A stretch of 64,000 bases of DNA, from contig ONLH01000003.1 in NCBI GenBank assembly GCA_900318645.1, forward strand, positions 62,001-126,000. Reading direction: 5' to 3'. Each line of letters begins with the position of its first letter. Within the stretch, counting starts at the first letter, position 1. The translations under genes and the position numbers were made by a program. The notes under the pieces were generated by a model, which made no database searches, was not told the DNA's origin, and saw nothing but the letters and a program-made list of their open reading frames with translations. Below, piece after piece: positions 54,880 through 64,000 of the stretch. The DNA comes from an uncultured Prevotellaceae bacterium (GTDB lineage Bacteria; Bacteroidota; Bacteroidia; Bacteroidales; Muribaculaceae).

Positions 54880-56823
54880 ATGAAACGCTTTACATTTTTA
54901 CTTTTGTTCTCGCTGTCTATCTTGGTGGTAACGGGAAGCAATGATTACAATCGATTGTATGGTGACGTGAATGGCGACAAGAAGGCCAATATCAATGATG
55001 TCACCGACTTGATCAATTTCCTCTTGACGGGCGAAATGGCAGGCCCTGAGGCAATCCATAGTCCCAACATGACCATAGCCGAGTTCAAGGCTAAGCACTG
55101 GCAGGATGTGAGGAATTACATCGACACGGTAACCGAGAACGAGGTGATTCACGGCTGGGTTACCAGCAGCGATCAGTCGGGCAACATCTACAAGGCCCTC
55201 TACATCACCGACGAGTCGGGGGCGGGACTGACTATCTCGGTGAACCAGAGCGACATGTATTTTGACTATCCCATCGGTCAAGAGATTGTATTGCCCATGC
55301 AGGGCTACTATGTGGGCAAGTACAATGGCCAACAGCTGTTGGGCTATCCTGAATGGTATGCACCCATCGGCTCCTGGGATGCCACATTCATGCCCCAAAG
55401 CCTTTGGGAGTCACTTGTCGAGTTGAACGGTTGGCCCGATCCTGAGCGTGCCGAGGTGCAACCCGTTACCATCAACATGAGTGACTTTGCGGACAAGACC
55501 GATGCCGAGACGCTCCTCCAGTATCAATCCAAGCTTGTGCGCCTGGAGGGTGTCACATTTGTTGATGCCGATGGCCTGACGACCTATTCCGATCAGTCGT
55601 TCGGTACCAGACGCGTGATCAAGGATAAGGACGGCAACCTCTTGGGTGTGTATACCTCCAACTATGCCAGCTTCGCTTCTCTTCCGCTGCCCGTTGGGAA
55701 AGTTGATGTCGTGGGTTTACTCTCATCTCGTGGCTATGTTTGGCAGCTAATGTTGCGCGACATCAACGATGTGACACCACACGAGGGCGATCCCGTCCCC
55801 AATCCTGAACCTATAACTGTTACTAGTCTGGACGAGGGATTTGACAACGAATTGCCGGACACTTGGAACAATTTTGCCGTCAGTGGCGACAGAAAGTGGT
55901 ATCAGACTACTTTCAATGAAAACGGCTATGCTGCCATGACAGGCTACAAAGGAACGCAACCGCCGTTTGATGCCTGGTTGGTTACTCCGCGACTTGATAT
56001 CCAGAATGCTGAGTCCAAGACGCTGAGCTTCCGCACCCAGGTCAGAGCTTATGGCAGCACGACCAGCACGTTAGAGGTCTATCTCATGGACTCTATTAAC
56101 CCGACAAAGGCTACCGTCAAGGTAAAACTTGACCCGATACTGGCCGTTGCCCCTGAGATGCTCTACAGCGATTGGACGGCAAGTGGTGACATTGACCTGA
56201 GCCAGTGGGCCGACGGGGCCTACTTCATCGGTTTCCGCTATTATGCTGACCCTGATGCCAACTATGCCACTTGGTGCGTTGATGATGTGAAGTTCGGTAT
56301 CAAAGAAGCAAATGGAAACCGCGCAGACCTCGAGACGATGGGTAATCCCACGGGGAACTATGTTTCCCTCACGTCGGCCAATGGCTGGGTGGCAGAGAAC
56401 AGCGCGCTCCTGAGTGGTGGTGATACCGATGCCAATCCCATCTTTACCTTCATCGGCTATGTGAACGGTTCCACAACCGAATATGCCAAGGCGCCGACCT
56501 TGAACGGCAAGACCACTGCCGTAGGTACCCTCGTGTCGCCCGTCCTGCATGGCGGTATGAACAGGCTGTGCTTCAACTATGGCGCTGCATTCACCGATAA
56601 TGTCCTCTCCTTCCGCGTTGACGTGAAGCAGAATGGCGAGGTTGTCAAGACCTGGACCGTCACCAATGAGAATGTGACCAAGCATGAGGTCTATCCCTTT
56701 GACGAAGTCTGCTCCATCGACGGTGATTTCACCATTGAGTTCACCAACCTGTGCCCGTCAAATGCAACGACCAACAAAAACAGGGTTTCCATCTGGAACA
56801 TTACCTGGAGTACTGACGAATAA
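54880..56823 (+). CDS. Secreted DUF5689-type protein with N-terminal dockerin repeat and choice-of-anchor-J-like domain
   Basis: The 647-residue protein has a signal peptide (about 1-20). A single dockerin-like repeat follows directly (about 27-51: GDVNGDKKANINDVTDLI). A DUF5689-like OB-fold region (about 63-305) begins MTIAEFKAKHW and includes VIHGWVTSSDQSGNIYKALY. Then come two choice-of-anchor-J/jelly-roll-like domains (about 315-645), with DAWLVTPRLDIQNAESKTLS and TLVSPVLHGGMNRLCFNY. These domains are typical of surface-exposed Bacteroidetes proteins, and function is unknown. One dockerin repeat rather than two is unusual. A hairpin (56838-56872) follows the stop. Confidence 0.8.
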   Translation: MKRFTFLLLFSLSILVVTGSNDYNRLYGDVNGDKKANINDVTDLINFLLTGEMAGPEAIHSPNMTIAEFKAKHWQDVRNYIDTVTENEVIHGWVTSSDQSGNIYKALYITDESGAGLTISVNQSDMYFDYPIGQEIVLPMQGYYVGKYNGQQLLGYPEWYAPIGSWDATFMPQSLWESLVELNGWPDPERAEVQPVTINMSDFADKTDAETLLQYQSKLVRLEGVTFVDADGLTTYSDQSFGTRRVIKDKDGNLLGVYTSNYASFASLPLPVGKVDVVGLLSSRGYVWQLMLRDINDVTPHEGDPVPNPEPITVTSLDEGFDNELPDTWNNFAVSGDRKWYQTTFNENGYAAMTGYKGTQPPFDAWLVTPRLDIQNAESKTLSFRTQVRAYGSTTSTLEVYLMDSINPTKATVKVKLDPILAVAPEMLYSDWTASGDIDLSQWADGAYFIGFRYYADPDANYATWCVDDVKFGIKEANGNRADLETMGNPTGNYVSLTSANGWVAENSALLSGGDTDANPIFTFIGYVNGSTTEYAKAPTLNGKTTAVGTLVSPVLHGGMNRLCFNYGAAFTDNVLSFRVDVKQNGEVVKTWTVTNENVTKHEVYPFDEVCSIDGDFTIEFTNLCPSNATTNKNRVSIWNITWSTDE

Positions 56824-56837
56824 TCCCTGACCTTCTT

Positions 56838-56872
56838 CATAAGGCTCTCCTATAGATGTGGAGAGCCTTATG
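56838..56872 (+). terminator. Hairpin after the 54880 gene
   Basis: CATAAGGCTCTCC (56838-56850) pairs perfectly with GGAGAGCCTTATG (56860-56872). A T-run is missing, so it may be a weak terminator or an RNA-stabilising stem. Confidence 0.55.
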
Positions 56873-56960
56873 ATAACTCAAGAGAATTGCTTAATTTGCA
56901 ACGAGATTATCATCTTGACTTATTTGATTATTACCTTTCATTATTATTATTTCCAATGTT

Positions 56961-57668
56961 ATGAGTTACAGATTTCTTTTTATTTTATCCTTTTTCTTGT
57001 CAACGTTACAAGTTTTAGCGGTTGATACTGTCACTGAAAATGCCGCTCACATCACAATCAATCTTGAAGAAGGGACCACCATGCAGCAAGGTGATTTGAA
57101 TGGTGATGGCAAAGTGAATATTGGAGATGTCACTTTCCTCATTAATAAACTATTGAACACTGACGAAAATGGCGATTCTCCCGTCGTTGACGTTGATGGC
57201 AACGGACAGATGAATATAGTGGATGTTGCCAAACTGATTGACATCATTCTGAGTTTGCCTTCAGCTCAACTCTATTCGACCATTCTCATAACAACAACTG
57301 ATGGCATCACCATGGAATACCTACTTAATGACGACAGTAGGCTCATGATTTTAAAGCCAGATTTTGTTATAGAGACCGATGGCATGATGATGACCTACGG
57401 ACTTGCGAACATAGTTCAGTTGCGTTATGGTCAAATGACTGTTTCTAACGAGCTTTTATTGCAAAACGATCTTGAAATGCCATCCGCTGGTACCATTTTC
57501 CTGCATGGTTTGAAGGAAAATGACTTGACTGAGGTGGCCTGTGCCGATGGTAGAATTGTCAAGATTATGCAAGGACACGATAACGTCAAGGTGTCACTTG
57601 ATAAAGAGCCCTCGGGCGAATATGTGGTTAAAGCAGGTAGTCAAATCATTAAAATCGTGAAGCGATGA
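56961..57668 (+). CDS. Secreted dockerin-bearing protein with type IX-like C-terminal tail, 235 aa
   Basis: A signal peptide covers about 1-20. Two dockerin repeats follow at about 49-103 (GDLNGDGKVNIGDVTFLI; VDVDGNGQMNIVDVAKLI). The remainder contains a short conserved-looking segment ITTTDGITMEYLLNDDSRL. It ends PSGEYVVKAGSQIIKIVKR, which resembles the last strands of type IX secretion C-terminal domains (PxGxYxVKxxxxxxKxVK). Its stop overlaps the start of the 57665 gene (ATGA), so the two are co-translated. The function is unknown. Confidence 0.75.
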   Translation: MSYRFLFILSFFLSTLQVLAVDTVTENAAHITINLEEGTTMQQGDLNGDGKVNIGDVTFLINKLLNTDENGDSPVVDVDGNGQMNIVDVAKLIDIILSLPSAQLYSTILITTTDGITMEYLLNDDSRLMILKPDFVIETDGMMMTYGLANIVQLRYGQMTVSNELLLQNDLEMPSAGTIFLHGLKENDLTEVACADGRIVKIMQGHDNVKVSLDKEPSGEYVVKAGSQIIKIVKR

Positions 57669-60600
57669 AAAAGCACATTGTTTTATTCAGCCTGCTGGTG
57701 GCAATATTCGGCAACGTCTTTCCGATTACTGCATTTGGACAACAAGACGATAATCAGTATGCCATTTTCAATTGGCGTAACGATGGAGACTTTAATGCCT
57801 TCCTTAACTATGATGTTGACAGTATCACTTATAGCAAAATAGATCTCAACGGTAGGAGACATTCTAACGTTGTCGTCCAAGAGATATGGACTCCAGACAG
57901 TTTGTACCGGATTCCTCTCGCTGCTATCGATAGCATCACTTTCAGAGCCCCCGAGCCTATTCTTAAAGAAGGCATTTTCCACATTACATTGTTCCATTTC
58001 CCATATGTGATTGAAGCGACGGAAACGACAGTGACTTTTGATGCGTCAATCCCTTCAGATTCGCTACCAAGCGTTGGTCAGGTAGTTGTAAGTGACATTG
58101 CATATGAGGAGCCTTTTGTGAATGGCTTTGCAGGAAGGGTAACTCGCATCGTCAGGACAGAAGGAGTAGTTATTATCGAGTGTGAAGAGGTATCCATTGA
58201 AGACATTTATGACGAGCTAATCTGCGTAGGAAAAGTCGTAACCTATAATGACAGTTCATCTACTCCAAGAGCCCCAAGAAGGTTCATCAACGAGCAGGGT
58301 GAGCAAACCATTCCCTTTGGAACTTTCTCTCTTAATCTTTTTGAAGATGATTCAAATGAGGTCACTCTGGATGTGAGCCCAAAATTAACATTTGAGTACG
58401 TTATCCGATATAAGTTGTTTGACAGCGCAAACAACCGATTCAGGTTTGTCATCAAGAAAGAACTTGATTGTGATTTTGATTGGAAATGGGAAGAATCCTT
58501 TGAGGTGGATACTGTGGTATATCCTCATGAATCACTGAAAATCCACACACCGATCTTCGGTCTTAATGCTTTCGTCAATATTGGTGGTTATCTGGACTTT
58601 AACGGCAGTGCTTCACTTGACTTGACTCAACACTTCAAATTAGTGTCACAATTCGGTTATGACTCCAGAGAACGGAACAATGGACGAGATGGTCTCGTGT
58701 TTGGCTTTGACGGAACAGGCTTTGATTCACCCAATGGAAGTGTCAATTTGCACACCTCGTTATCGGCTGGATTGGCATTCCAAGTCGGCGTTTGTCTTTT
58801 TACCGAAGATATAGCTGGGGCTAATCTCACGATGCTGGTTGGTCCCAAAGTCTCAGGAGATATTGAATTCAATACCAATATGAGCCAAACCCCCTCCTGG
58901 TATGACTTCAAAGACAGCCGTCTCACATTTGAACCGTTAACTGCAAATTTGAGTGGTGGCGTGAACATTTTCTCTTTCAATAAAGATTGGGAACTTTGGG
59001 AGTTGCCTATTTCCTCATGGTTCCCGGTTTTTGAGCCGAGATACGTTTATCTGTTCCCCGAGTTCACTGCTCCCGCCTTGCCCGACTTAGGCACAAATGG
59101 CTACTCCCTTACTGCATTGACAACCGACATTTCCAGAAACCTTCTGTTCACTGTAACACCAGGAATCGGGCTGTATGACAGCAACAACCAGCTGAAATAT
59201 ACTTATTTCTCTACTAAGACGTATAAACGTGGGGCTAATTGGAACAATAAAGACCTGCAGATGGAACTGAACGGTAACTACCCTGTAGGTACCTACACTG
59301 CTAAGCCCATCTTCAAGATTTGGAACAGAACTGTAGAAGCAGCACCTGCTTCGGTTATAACTGTTCCCGAGCCTCTATCAATCCCTGAGTCTATTATAGT
59401 AAAAAATGGAGAAACTGAAATCATCGATCTCAATGGCGGTTGGGGTAATTATACGCTTACCAATAGTGAATCAAGTATATGCAGAGCTTCATTTGTTTCT
59501 AACGACACCGAAGTGGGCACAACATGGCCACCAACAATAGGTTCAGGCTATGAGAATCAAACACCGAAGGTGAAATTAACAGCTCTCAAAAATGGCACTG
59601 CTACACTAAAGGTTAAAGATGCGCGTGCTAATTATGAGCCAACTGTTGGCGTAACTGTATATTCGGGCCAAATGCCATCCATCACCGTTAATCCGTCATC
59701 GTTGAGTTTCAGTGGTGTTCCCAATGGCGCTTATATTGATGGCTTTACTGTCACAGGAACAAACTTGATAGGGAATCTGACACTTACCCTTAATGATAAT
59801 ACGGGATTCTTCGCTATCGGAACAACCAGTATTACTGCTGCTCAGGCTGCTGCTGGTGTCATGGTTGATGTGCAGTATAGACCCGCGACCGCTGGCACTC
59901 ATAATGCCACCATCACTATTAGTGACGGTACTGTTACCGAAACTGTTGCATTGAGAGGCATTGCTACTCCACCTCCAGCGATTATCATTGTTAATCCATC
60001 ATCGTTGAGTTTCAGCGGCGTTCCCAATGGAGCTTATCTTGATGGTTTTACTGTCACTGGAACAAACCTGACCAACAATTTGACACTGACCCTAAATGAC
60101 AATACGGGATTTTTTACGATTGGCACAACTAGTATTAGTGTTGCTCAGGCCGCTGCTGGTGCCATAGTTGATGTGCAATATAGTCCCATGTCAGCTGGTA
60201 CACATAATGCCAGCGTTACCATCAGCGACGGTACTATTACCGAAACTGTCATACTGACTGGTACAGCCATTGAGCCGCTCTCGGTTACTCCTTCGACATT
60301 ATATTTCAGTAATGTCGTTACGAATACTACTGTGACCAAGACGTTTATGGTCAAAGGCTATACTGAGAAAACTTTGACCTTAAGTCTGTTGGGAACTTCA
60401 TCATATTATACGCTGAGCAGAACCACTATAACTCCAGCTCAAGCCCTTAGTGGAGTGACCGTGACCGTGACATATAAGCCCACCTCGGCAGGCACTCATA
60501 ATGCCACTGTCAACATCGGAGACGGCACTACAACTAATACTGTCGCGTTGAATGGCACTGCGGTCACACCGACGATTACCGTCAATCCATCTTCGTTGAG

Positions 60601-61462
60601 TTTCAGTGGCGTTCCAAATGGAGCCTATCTTGATGGCTTTACTGTCACGGGATCAAACTTGACCAGCAGCTTGACGCTGACCCTTAATGACAATTCTGGA
60701 TTCTTTACGATTAATAGAACGAGCATTAGTGCTGAACAGGCTGCTGCTGGTGCCAGTGTTGAAGTACAATATAGGCCCACGTCAAACCTTCCTAGCCACA
60801 GCGCTACGGTCACAATTAGCGGAGGCGGAGCTCAGCCACAGACCGTCACATTGTACGGTAGTGCCATTGAACCGCTCACGGTCACCCCTACATCCTTAAC
60901 TTTCAGCAATGTTGTAACAAATACAACAGTGACCAAGACGTTCACAGTCAAAGGCTATACTGCAAGTTCCCTGACGTTAAGTCTATCTGGCACTTCGGGT
61001 TATTACTCACTGAGCAGAACCACTATAACTCCAGCTCAAGCCCTTAGTGGAGCGACCGTGACCGTGACGTATAAGCCCACCTCGGCAGGTACCCATAATG
61101 CTACTGTTAACATTAGCAATGGAATGACTGTCTCGTTGAAGGGTACAGCCGTCACACCGACAATTACGGTCAATCCATCTTCGTTGAGTTTCAGCGGTGT
61201 TCCAAATGGGGCATATCTTGATGGTTTCACTGTTAGGGGTACAAACCTGACAGGCAATCTGACGTTGAAACTTGAAGATAATTCTGGATGCTTCAGTATT
61301 GATAGAACGAGCATTACTGCTGCTCAGGCTGCTGCTGGTGCCAGTGTTGAAGTGCAATATAATCCACAGAAAGCAGGACGTTCATTGGCGAAGATTACCA
61401 TAAGTAGCGATGGTGCTGAATCAAAAACTGTAACGTTGTTGGGAATTTGTTCTAATCCTTAA
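57665..61462 (+). CDS. Large secreted protein with six near-identical Ig-like (ASPM-SPD-2-Hydin type) repeats
   Basis: The 1265-residue protein has a signal peptide (about 1-25). An N-terminal region has a segment common in Bacteroidales surface proteins (YAIFNWRNDGDFNAFLN ... YRIPLAAIDSITF). A long beta-rich middle follows (to about 670). Six tandem Ig-like repeats of about 95-100 residues (about 672-1265) end the protein. They are of two types: A (SSLSFSGVPNGAYLDGFTV) and B (FSNVVTNTTVTKTF), in the order A A B A B A. No dockerin is present. The gene is visibly AT-richer than the housekeeping genes. It is co-translated with the dockerin protein upstream. Likely a fibrous surface protein or adhesin; function unproven. 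Confidence 0.8.
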   Translation: MKKHIVLFSLLVAIFGNVFPITAFGQQDDNQYAIFNWRNDGDFNAFLNYDVDSITYSKIDLNGRRHSNVVVQEIWTPDSLYRIPLAAIDSITFRAPEPILKEGIFHITLFHFPYVIEATETTVTFDASIPSDSLPSVGQVVVSDIAYEEPFVNGFAGRVTRIVRTEGVVIIECEEVSIEDIYDELICVGKVVTYNDSSSTPRAPRRFINEQGEQTIPFGTFSLNLFEDDSNEVTLDVSPKLTFEYVIRYKLFDSANNRFRFVIKKELDCDFDWKWEESFEVDTVVYPHESLKIHTPIFGLNAFVNIGGYLDFNGSASLDLTQHFKLVSQFGYDSRERNNGRDGLVFGFDGTGFDSPNGSVNLHTSLSAGLAFQVGVCLFTEDIAGANLTMLVGPKVSGDIEFNTNMSQTPSWYDFKDSRLTFEPLTANLSGGVNIFSFNKDWELWELPISSWFPVFEPRYVYLFPEFTAPALPDLGTNGYSLTALTTDISRNLLFTVTPGIGLYDSNNQLKYTYFSTKTYKRGANWNNKDLQMELNGNYPVGTYTAKPIFKIWNRTVEAAPASVITVPEPLSIPESIIVKNGETEIIDLNGGWGNYTLTNSESSICRASFVSNDTEVGTTWPPTIGSGYENQTPKVKLTALKNGTATLKVKDARANYEPTVGVTVYSGQMPSITVNPSSLSFSGVPNGAYIDGFTVTGTNLIGNLTLTLNDNTGFFAIGTTSITAAQAAAGVMVDVQYRPATAGTHNATITISDGTVTETVALRGIATPPPAIIIVNPSSLSFSGVPNGAYLDGFTVTGTNLTNNLTLTLNDNTGFFTIGTTSISVAQAAAGAIVDVQYSPMSAGTHNASVTISDGTITETVILTGTAIEPLSVTPSTLYFSNVVTNTTVTKTFMVKGYTEKTLTLSLLGTSSYYTLSRTTITPAQALSGVTVTVTYKPTSAGTHNATVNIGDGTTTNTVALNGTAVTPTITVNPSSLSFSGVPNGAYLDGFTVTGSNLTSSLTLTLNDNSGFFTINRTSISAEQAAAGASVEVQYRPTSNLPSHSATVTISGGGAQPQTVTLYGSAIEPLTVTPTSLTFSNVVTNTTVTKTFTVKGYTASSLTLSLSGTSGYYSLSRTTITPAQALSGATVTVTYKPTSAGTHNATVNISNGMTVSLKGTAVTPTITVNPSSLSFSGVPNGAYLDGFTVRGTNLTGNLTLKLEDNSGCFSIDRTSITAAQAAAGASVEVQYNPQKAGRSLAKITISSDGAESKTVTLLGICSNP
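59681..61456 (+). repeat. Six in-frame tandem repeats of about 290-300 bases
   Basis: Units start near 59681, 59981, 60278, 60572, 60875 and 61160. Type A units (1, 2, 4, 6) and type B units (3, 5) are each highly similar at the DNA level, for example ACTATAACTCCAGCTCAAGC in both B units. This suggests recent duplication or conversion. Confidence 0.9.
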
Positions 61463-61506
61463 TGACTAGTAGATACTATTAAATCAGAAAACATGCTCTC
61501 TCTGGT

Positions 61507-61545
61507 GTGCGATTGCACAGGAATGAAGAAAAAGTGCAATCGCAC
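61507..61545. promoter_or_regulatory. Perfect inverted repeat upstream of the 61617 gene
   Basis: GTGCGATTGCAC (61507-61518) is mirrored by GTGCAATCGCAC (61534-61545) across a 15-base loop. No T-run follows on either strand. It lies 35 bases upstream of the -7 box at 61580, so it may be an operator or a terminator for the upstream gene. Confidence 0.5.
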
Positions 61546-61579
61546 AGATGAGGGAGATAGCAATGTCACAAAGAATTCA

Positions 61580-61587
61580 TATATTTG
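61580..61587 (+). promoter_or_regulatory. Promoter -7 box of the 61617 gene
   Basis: TATATTTG lies 29 bases before the ATG at 61617. Confidence 0.5.
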
Positions 61588-61616
61588 CACATTCACTATT
61601 AACTATATCGCTTGTT

Positions 61617-64000
61617 ATGAAAAGGATCTTTACGTTATTGTTGTTGTGCCTGATGGCCGTTGCTGCTTGGGCAGGGATACGGGTTGTCGTCTTTGTGCCC
61701 CAGGATGCAGTCGGCTTGACTCCTTCTCAGTCACCTTATGCTATTGAGAAGGACTGTGTGAAGCTTGAAGTGAGCAATGGCCTTGTCAATGAGACCCAAT
61801 TTCGTGTGTACAAGGGCCAAAGCCTCACCATCAGTGTCTGCTATGGAAATATCATCAACATTGAGTTTTATTGTACTGCCGAGGGCGACGCCCAGTATGG
61901 TCCCGGAAACTTTGAACAGAGTGTCGGCGACTATGCTTATCAAGAAAAAATCGGTGTGTGGACGGGTTGTGCACCTCAGGTTAGCTTTATTGCCAAGACC
62001 AATCAGGTGCGCATGACCAAGATTGTTGTTACCGTTGATGATGGTGACGGCTTGTGCGCTCCTATTATCAGTCCGGCGTCTGGTGTCTATTACGCGCCCT
62101 TTGAGGCGACCATCACCAGTTACACCACTGGCGCCACCATTCACTACACGACCGATGGCAGTGACCCTGATGCCCAGTCTCCCGTGTACACGGCGCCAAT
62201 CGTTGTCGATCACAATATGACCATCAAGGCCGTTGCAATCCTTGACGGAGAGATGAGTGACGTCGTGAGTGCCGATTATACCATCGCCAGTCTGCCGTCT
62301 TTCAACTGTTTTGAGGATTTGGAACCATTGGACGATAACACCGAGGTGCGTTTCAACTCGCCTGTCTATGCTGTGGCCCAAGCGACCCGCTATCTGTTTG
62401 TCAAGGACGGATGTGGCGGTTATGCCTTGATTTATGGCGATGTGGGTCAGACCTACCGTACTGGTGACGTGATCCCGGCTGGCTTTGTGGTCACCAAAAG
62501 CACTTATTCAGGAGAAATGGAATTGATGCAACCAGTCAATTTCAAGCCTGCCACCAGCAACATCCCTATCGAGCCCGAGCAGATCACTCTTGACCAGGTG
62601 GGCCACGATCTGTTTGCCCACTACGTGATTCTCGAGGATGTGACCATCATTGAAGAGGACGGTATTTACTATGCTGTAGATGCCTCGGGCAACAGGATTC
62701 CCATGTATTTCAACCGATTTAATTGTCCTATCCCGCCCGACTTGACCCGCCACTTTAATATCACAGGCATCATCGGCTCCTATGGCCGAGAGAGTGTCAT
62801 TTATCAGCTTTTACCGATAAAGATTACTCCCCATGATAATCTGCGCATCGGATTGGGCAACTACTGGCAATTCTATAATCCCGAGAATCCCAATCCCTAC
62901 GAGATTACCTTTGACTATGATGCCACGGTCATCCTGCAGTCAAGTAACTATCTTTACGCCAAGGACGAGACGGGCTACGGACTCATCTTTGGCAATGTGG
63001 GGCAGACCTACAATCATGGTGATGTGATTCCTGCGGGCTTTGGTGGCAAGGTAACCTATTATGACGGCTGGCCTGAACTGGCTCAACCCTTATCCGGTTT
63101 CCAACCGCCAATAGCTCAAGTGGAGGTGGTCCCTGAAGAGGTGACTATCCCACAAGTCGGCCCAGCGCTTTGGGCACATTATGTCATCATCAAGAATTTG
63201 ATTGTTGACAAGGAGAAAGGCGTAATCCGTGATGAGAACGGCAATGAATTGCCCATCTACATCAGGCATGGACTCCCCTTTACTTATCCTGACGAGACGC
63301 AACGGATAGATATCCGTGGCATCGTAACGGCCTATAAGGGCAATTTCCAGTTGCTGGTATGGGATCTTGATGATCAAGATCCGATACCTGTCCATTGCCT
63401 GCAGGATGCGTATAATTTAGAGAATCCTGATGCGACATTCAAGATCAAGCTTGTCGTCATCTATCAGAATGGTGTGAACCTGTACGCTCAGGACCTGTGT
63501 GAAGATTATATCCTGATGTATGGCAACATCGGTGGAGAGTTTGTCAACGGCGACACCATCGAGGGCCTTGCCCATTGGGGAACCTATCAAAATCAGAGGC
63601 AACTTGTACCCGTAGGGGATTGGGTCAAGGTCGGTCATGGCCTCCCTGTGGAACCTGAGGATGCCGGATGTACCGAAGAAGTGTCACAGGACATGTGCCA
63701 CTGGTATGTCCGTTTTGAGAATGTGGAGATTGTTACCGAGGACGGCAAGACCTATATCGAGGACGAGTGTGACCGATTGCTGATGTACAACAAGTTCAAC
63801 ATAGAGATACCGGGGCCCGAGCTCCCAATCGCTCCACCGAGCAATCCCTATGACCTGAACCATGATGGTGAGGTGACCATTGCCGACCTCAACTGCCTGA
63901 TTGATATGATTCTGTCTGGTAAGATTGACTATGATTGGATCTGGACGCAAGAGGATGATGGCGAGATGAAATGGAATGTGTCGGGTTTCCTGACTGTTTT
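61617..64000 (+). CDS. Secreted multi-domain protein, paralog of the 51815 protein, C-terminus outside window
   Basis: The frame from the ATG at 61617 runs open to the window end (794 codons). A signal peptide covers about 1-19 (MKRIFTLLLL...AAWAG). The order matches the 51815 protein: an N-terminal beta domain with AQYGPGNFEQS, a chitobiase-like Ig module with IHYTTDGSDPDAQSP, then OB-like repeats with RYLFVKDGCGGYALIYGDVG and NYLYAKDETGYGLIFGNVG. A dockerin repeat near the end (PYDLNHDGEVTIADLNCLID) is followed by more sequence (GEMKWNVSGFLTV), so here the dockerin lies inside the third repeat region rather than at the extreme C-terminus. The function is unknown. Confidence 0.82.
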   Translation, partial: MKRIFTLLLLCLMAVAAWAGIRVVVFVPQDAVGLTPSQSPYAIEKDCVKLEVSNGLVNETQFRVYKGQSLTISVCYGNIINIEFYCTAEGDAQYGPGNFEQSVGDYAYQEKIGVWTGCAPQVSFIAKTNQVRMTKIVVTVDDGDGLCAPIISPASGVYYAPFEATITSYTTGATIHYTTDGSDPDAQSPVYTAPIVVDHNMTIKAVAILDGEMSDVVSADYTIASLPSFNCFEDLEPLDDNTEVRFNSPVYAVAQATRYLFVKDGCGGYALIYGDVGQTYRTGDVIPAGFVVTKSTYSGEMELMQPVNFKPATSNIPIEPEQITLDQVGHDLFAHYVILEDVTIIEEDGIYYAVDASGNRIPMYFNRFNCPIPPDLTRHFNITGIIGSYGRESVIYQLLPIKITPHDNLRIGLGNYWQFYNPENPNPYEITFDYDATVILQSSNYLYAKDETGYGLIFGNVGQTYNHGDVIPAGFGGKVTYYDGWPELAQPLSGFQPPIAQVEVVPEEVTIPQVGPALWAHYVIIKNLIVDKEKGVIRDENGNELPIYIRHGLPFTYPDETQRIDIRGIVTAYKGNFQLLVWDLDDQDPIPVHCLQDAYNLENPDATFKIKLVVIYQNGVNLYAQDLCEDYILMYGNIGGEFVNGDTIEGLAHWGTYQNQRQLVPVGDWVKVGHGLPVEPEDAGCTEEVSQDMCHWYVRFENVEIVTEDGKTYIEDECDRLLMYNKFNIEIPGPELPIAPPSNPYDLNHDGEVTIADLNCLIDMILSGKIDYDWIWTQEDDGEMKWNVSGFLTV

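Overview
The window is chromosomal DNA of a Bacteroidales bacterium, most likely a gut or rumen member of the Muribaculaceae/Prevotellaceae side of the order. The evidence is a type IX secretion (PorU/PorV) gene set, a SufBCDS operon, DUF3108 and DUF3467 proteins, streptopain-like C10 peptidases, many secreted proteins with dockerin-like repeats, and promoters of the Bacteroidetes type (TAnnTTTG at -7, sometimes TTG/TTTG about 20 bases upstream). No rRNA, tRNA, CRISPR array, insertion sequence or phage was seen.

Layout. 1-3332: two paralogous secreted C10 cysteine peptidases on the minus strand, the first cut by the window edge, the second ending in a dockerin pair. 3486-4485: two unknown minus-strand genes. 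4837-6153: a secreted cohesin-like protein and a DUF3108 protein. 6338-11377: an export operon of TolC, HlyD and two ABC-2 permeases with no ATPase gene, followed by a phosphopantetheinyl transferase (11485). 12185-20696: two PorU-like C25 peptidases flanking rex and a degenerate FAH-fold gene. 20882-28015: ferredoxin, SUI1/eIF1-like factor, AddA/RecB-like helicase-nuclease, argS and a Bax-inhibitor-1 protein. 28137-39040: a dockerin remnant in a leader, a GH13 alpha-amylase, porV, ispF, an acyltransferase, a NAGPA-type protein and a protein with three FGE-fold domains. 39229-44170: sufBCDS. 44466-48863 (minus): a glycosyltransferase, cysS, and a lolD/lipoprotein/DUF3467 group. 49145-51564: metK behind a SAM-II-like leader, and recA converging on it. 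51815-64000: large secreted dockerin and Ig-like surface proteins, including two paralogous OB-like repeat proteins and a protein with six near-identical Ig-like repeats. A short promoter-terminator unit at 54435-54712 looks like a small RNA gene.

How it fits together. The C10 peptidases, amylase, NAGPA protein, FGE-fold protein and the 51.8-64 kb cluster are secreted, and most carry one or two dockerin-like calcium-binding repeats. One cohesin-like protein (4837) is a conceivable but unproven partner. PorU and PorV belong to the machinery that exports and attaches type IX cargo. The housekeeping genes (argS, cysS, metK, recA, suf, ispF, rex) indicate stable chromosome.

The most interesting points are the SAM-II-like leader of metK, the candidate small RNA, the duplicated PorU-like genes with a metal-ligand-less FAH protein between them, the period-9 and period-7 repeats that fill gaps inside operons, the dockerin remnant in the amylase leader, and a 30-base palindrome directly upstream of a promoter.
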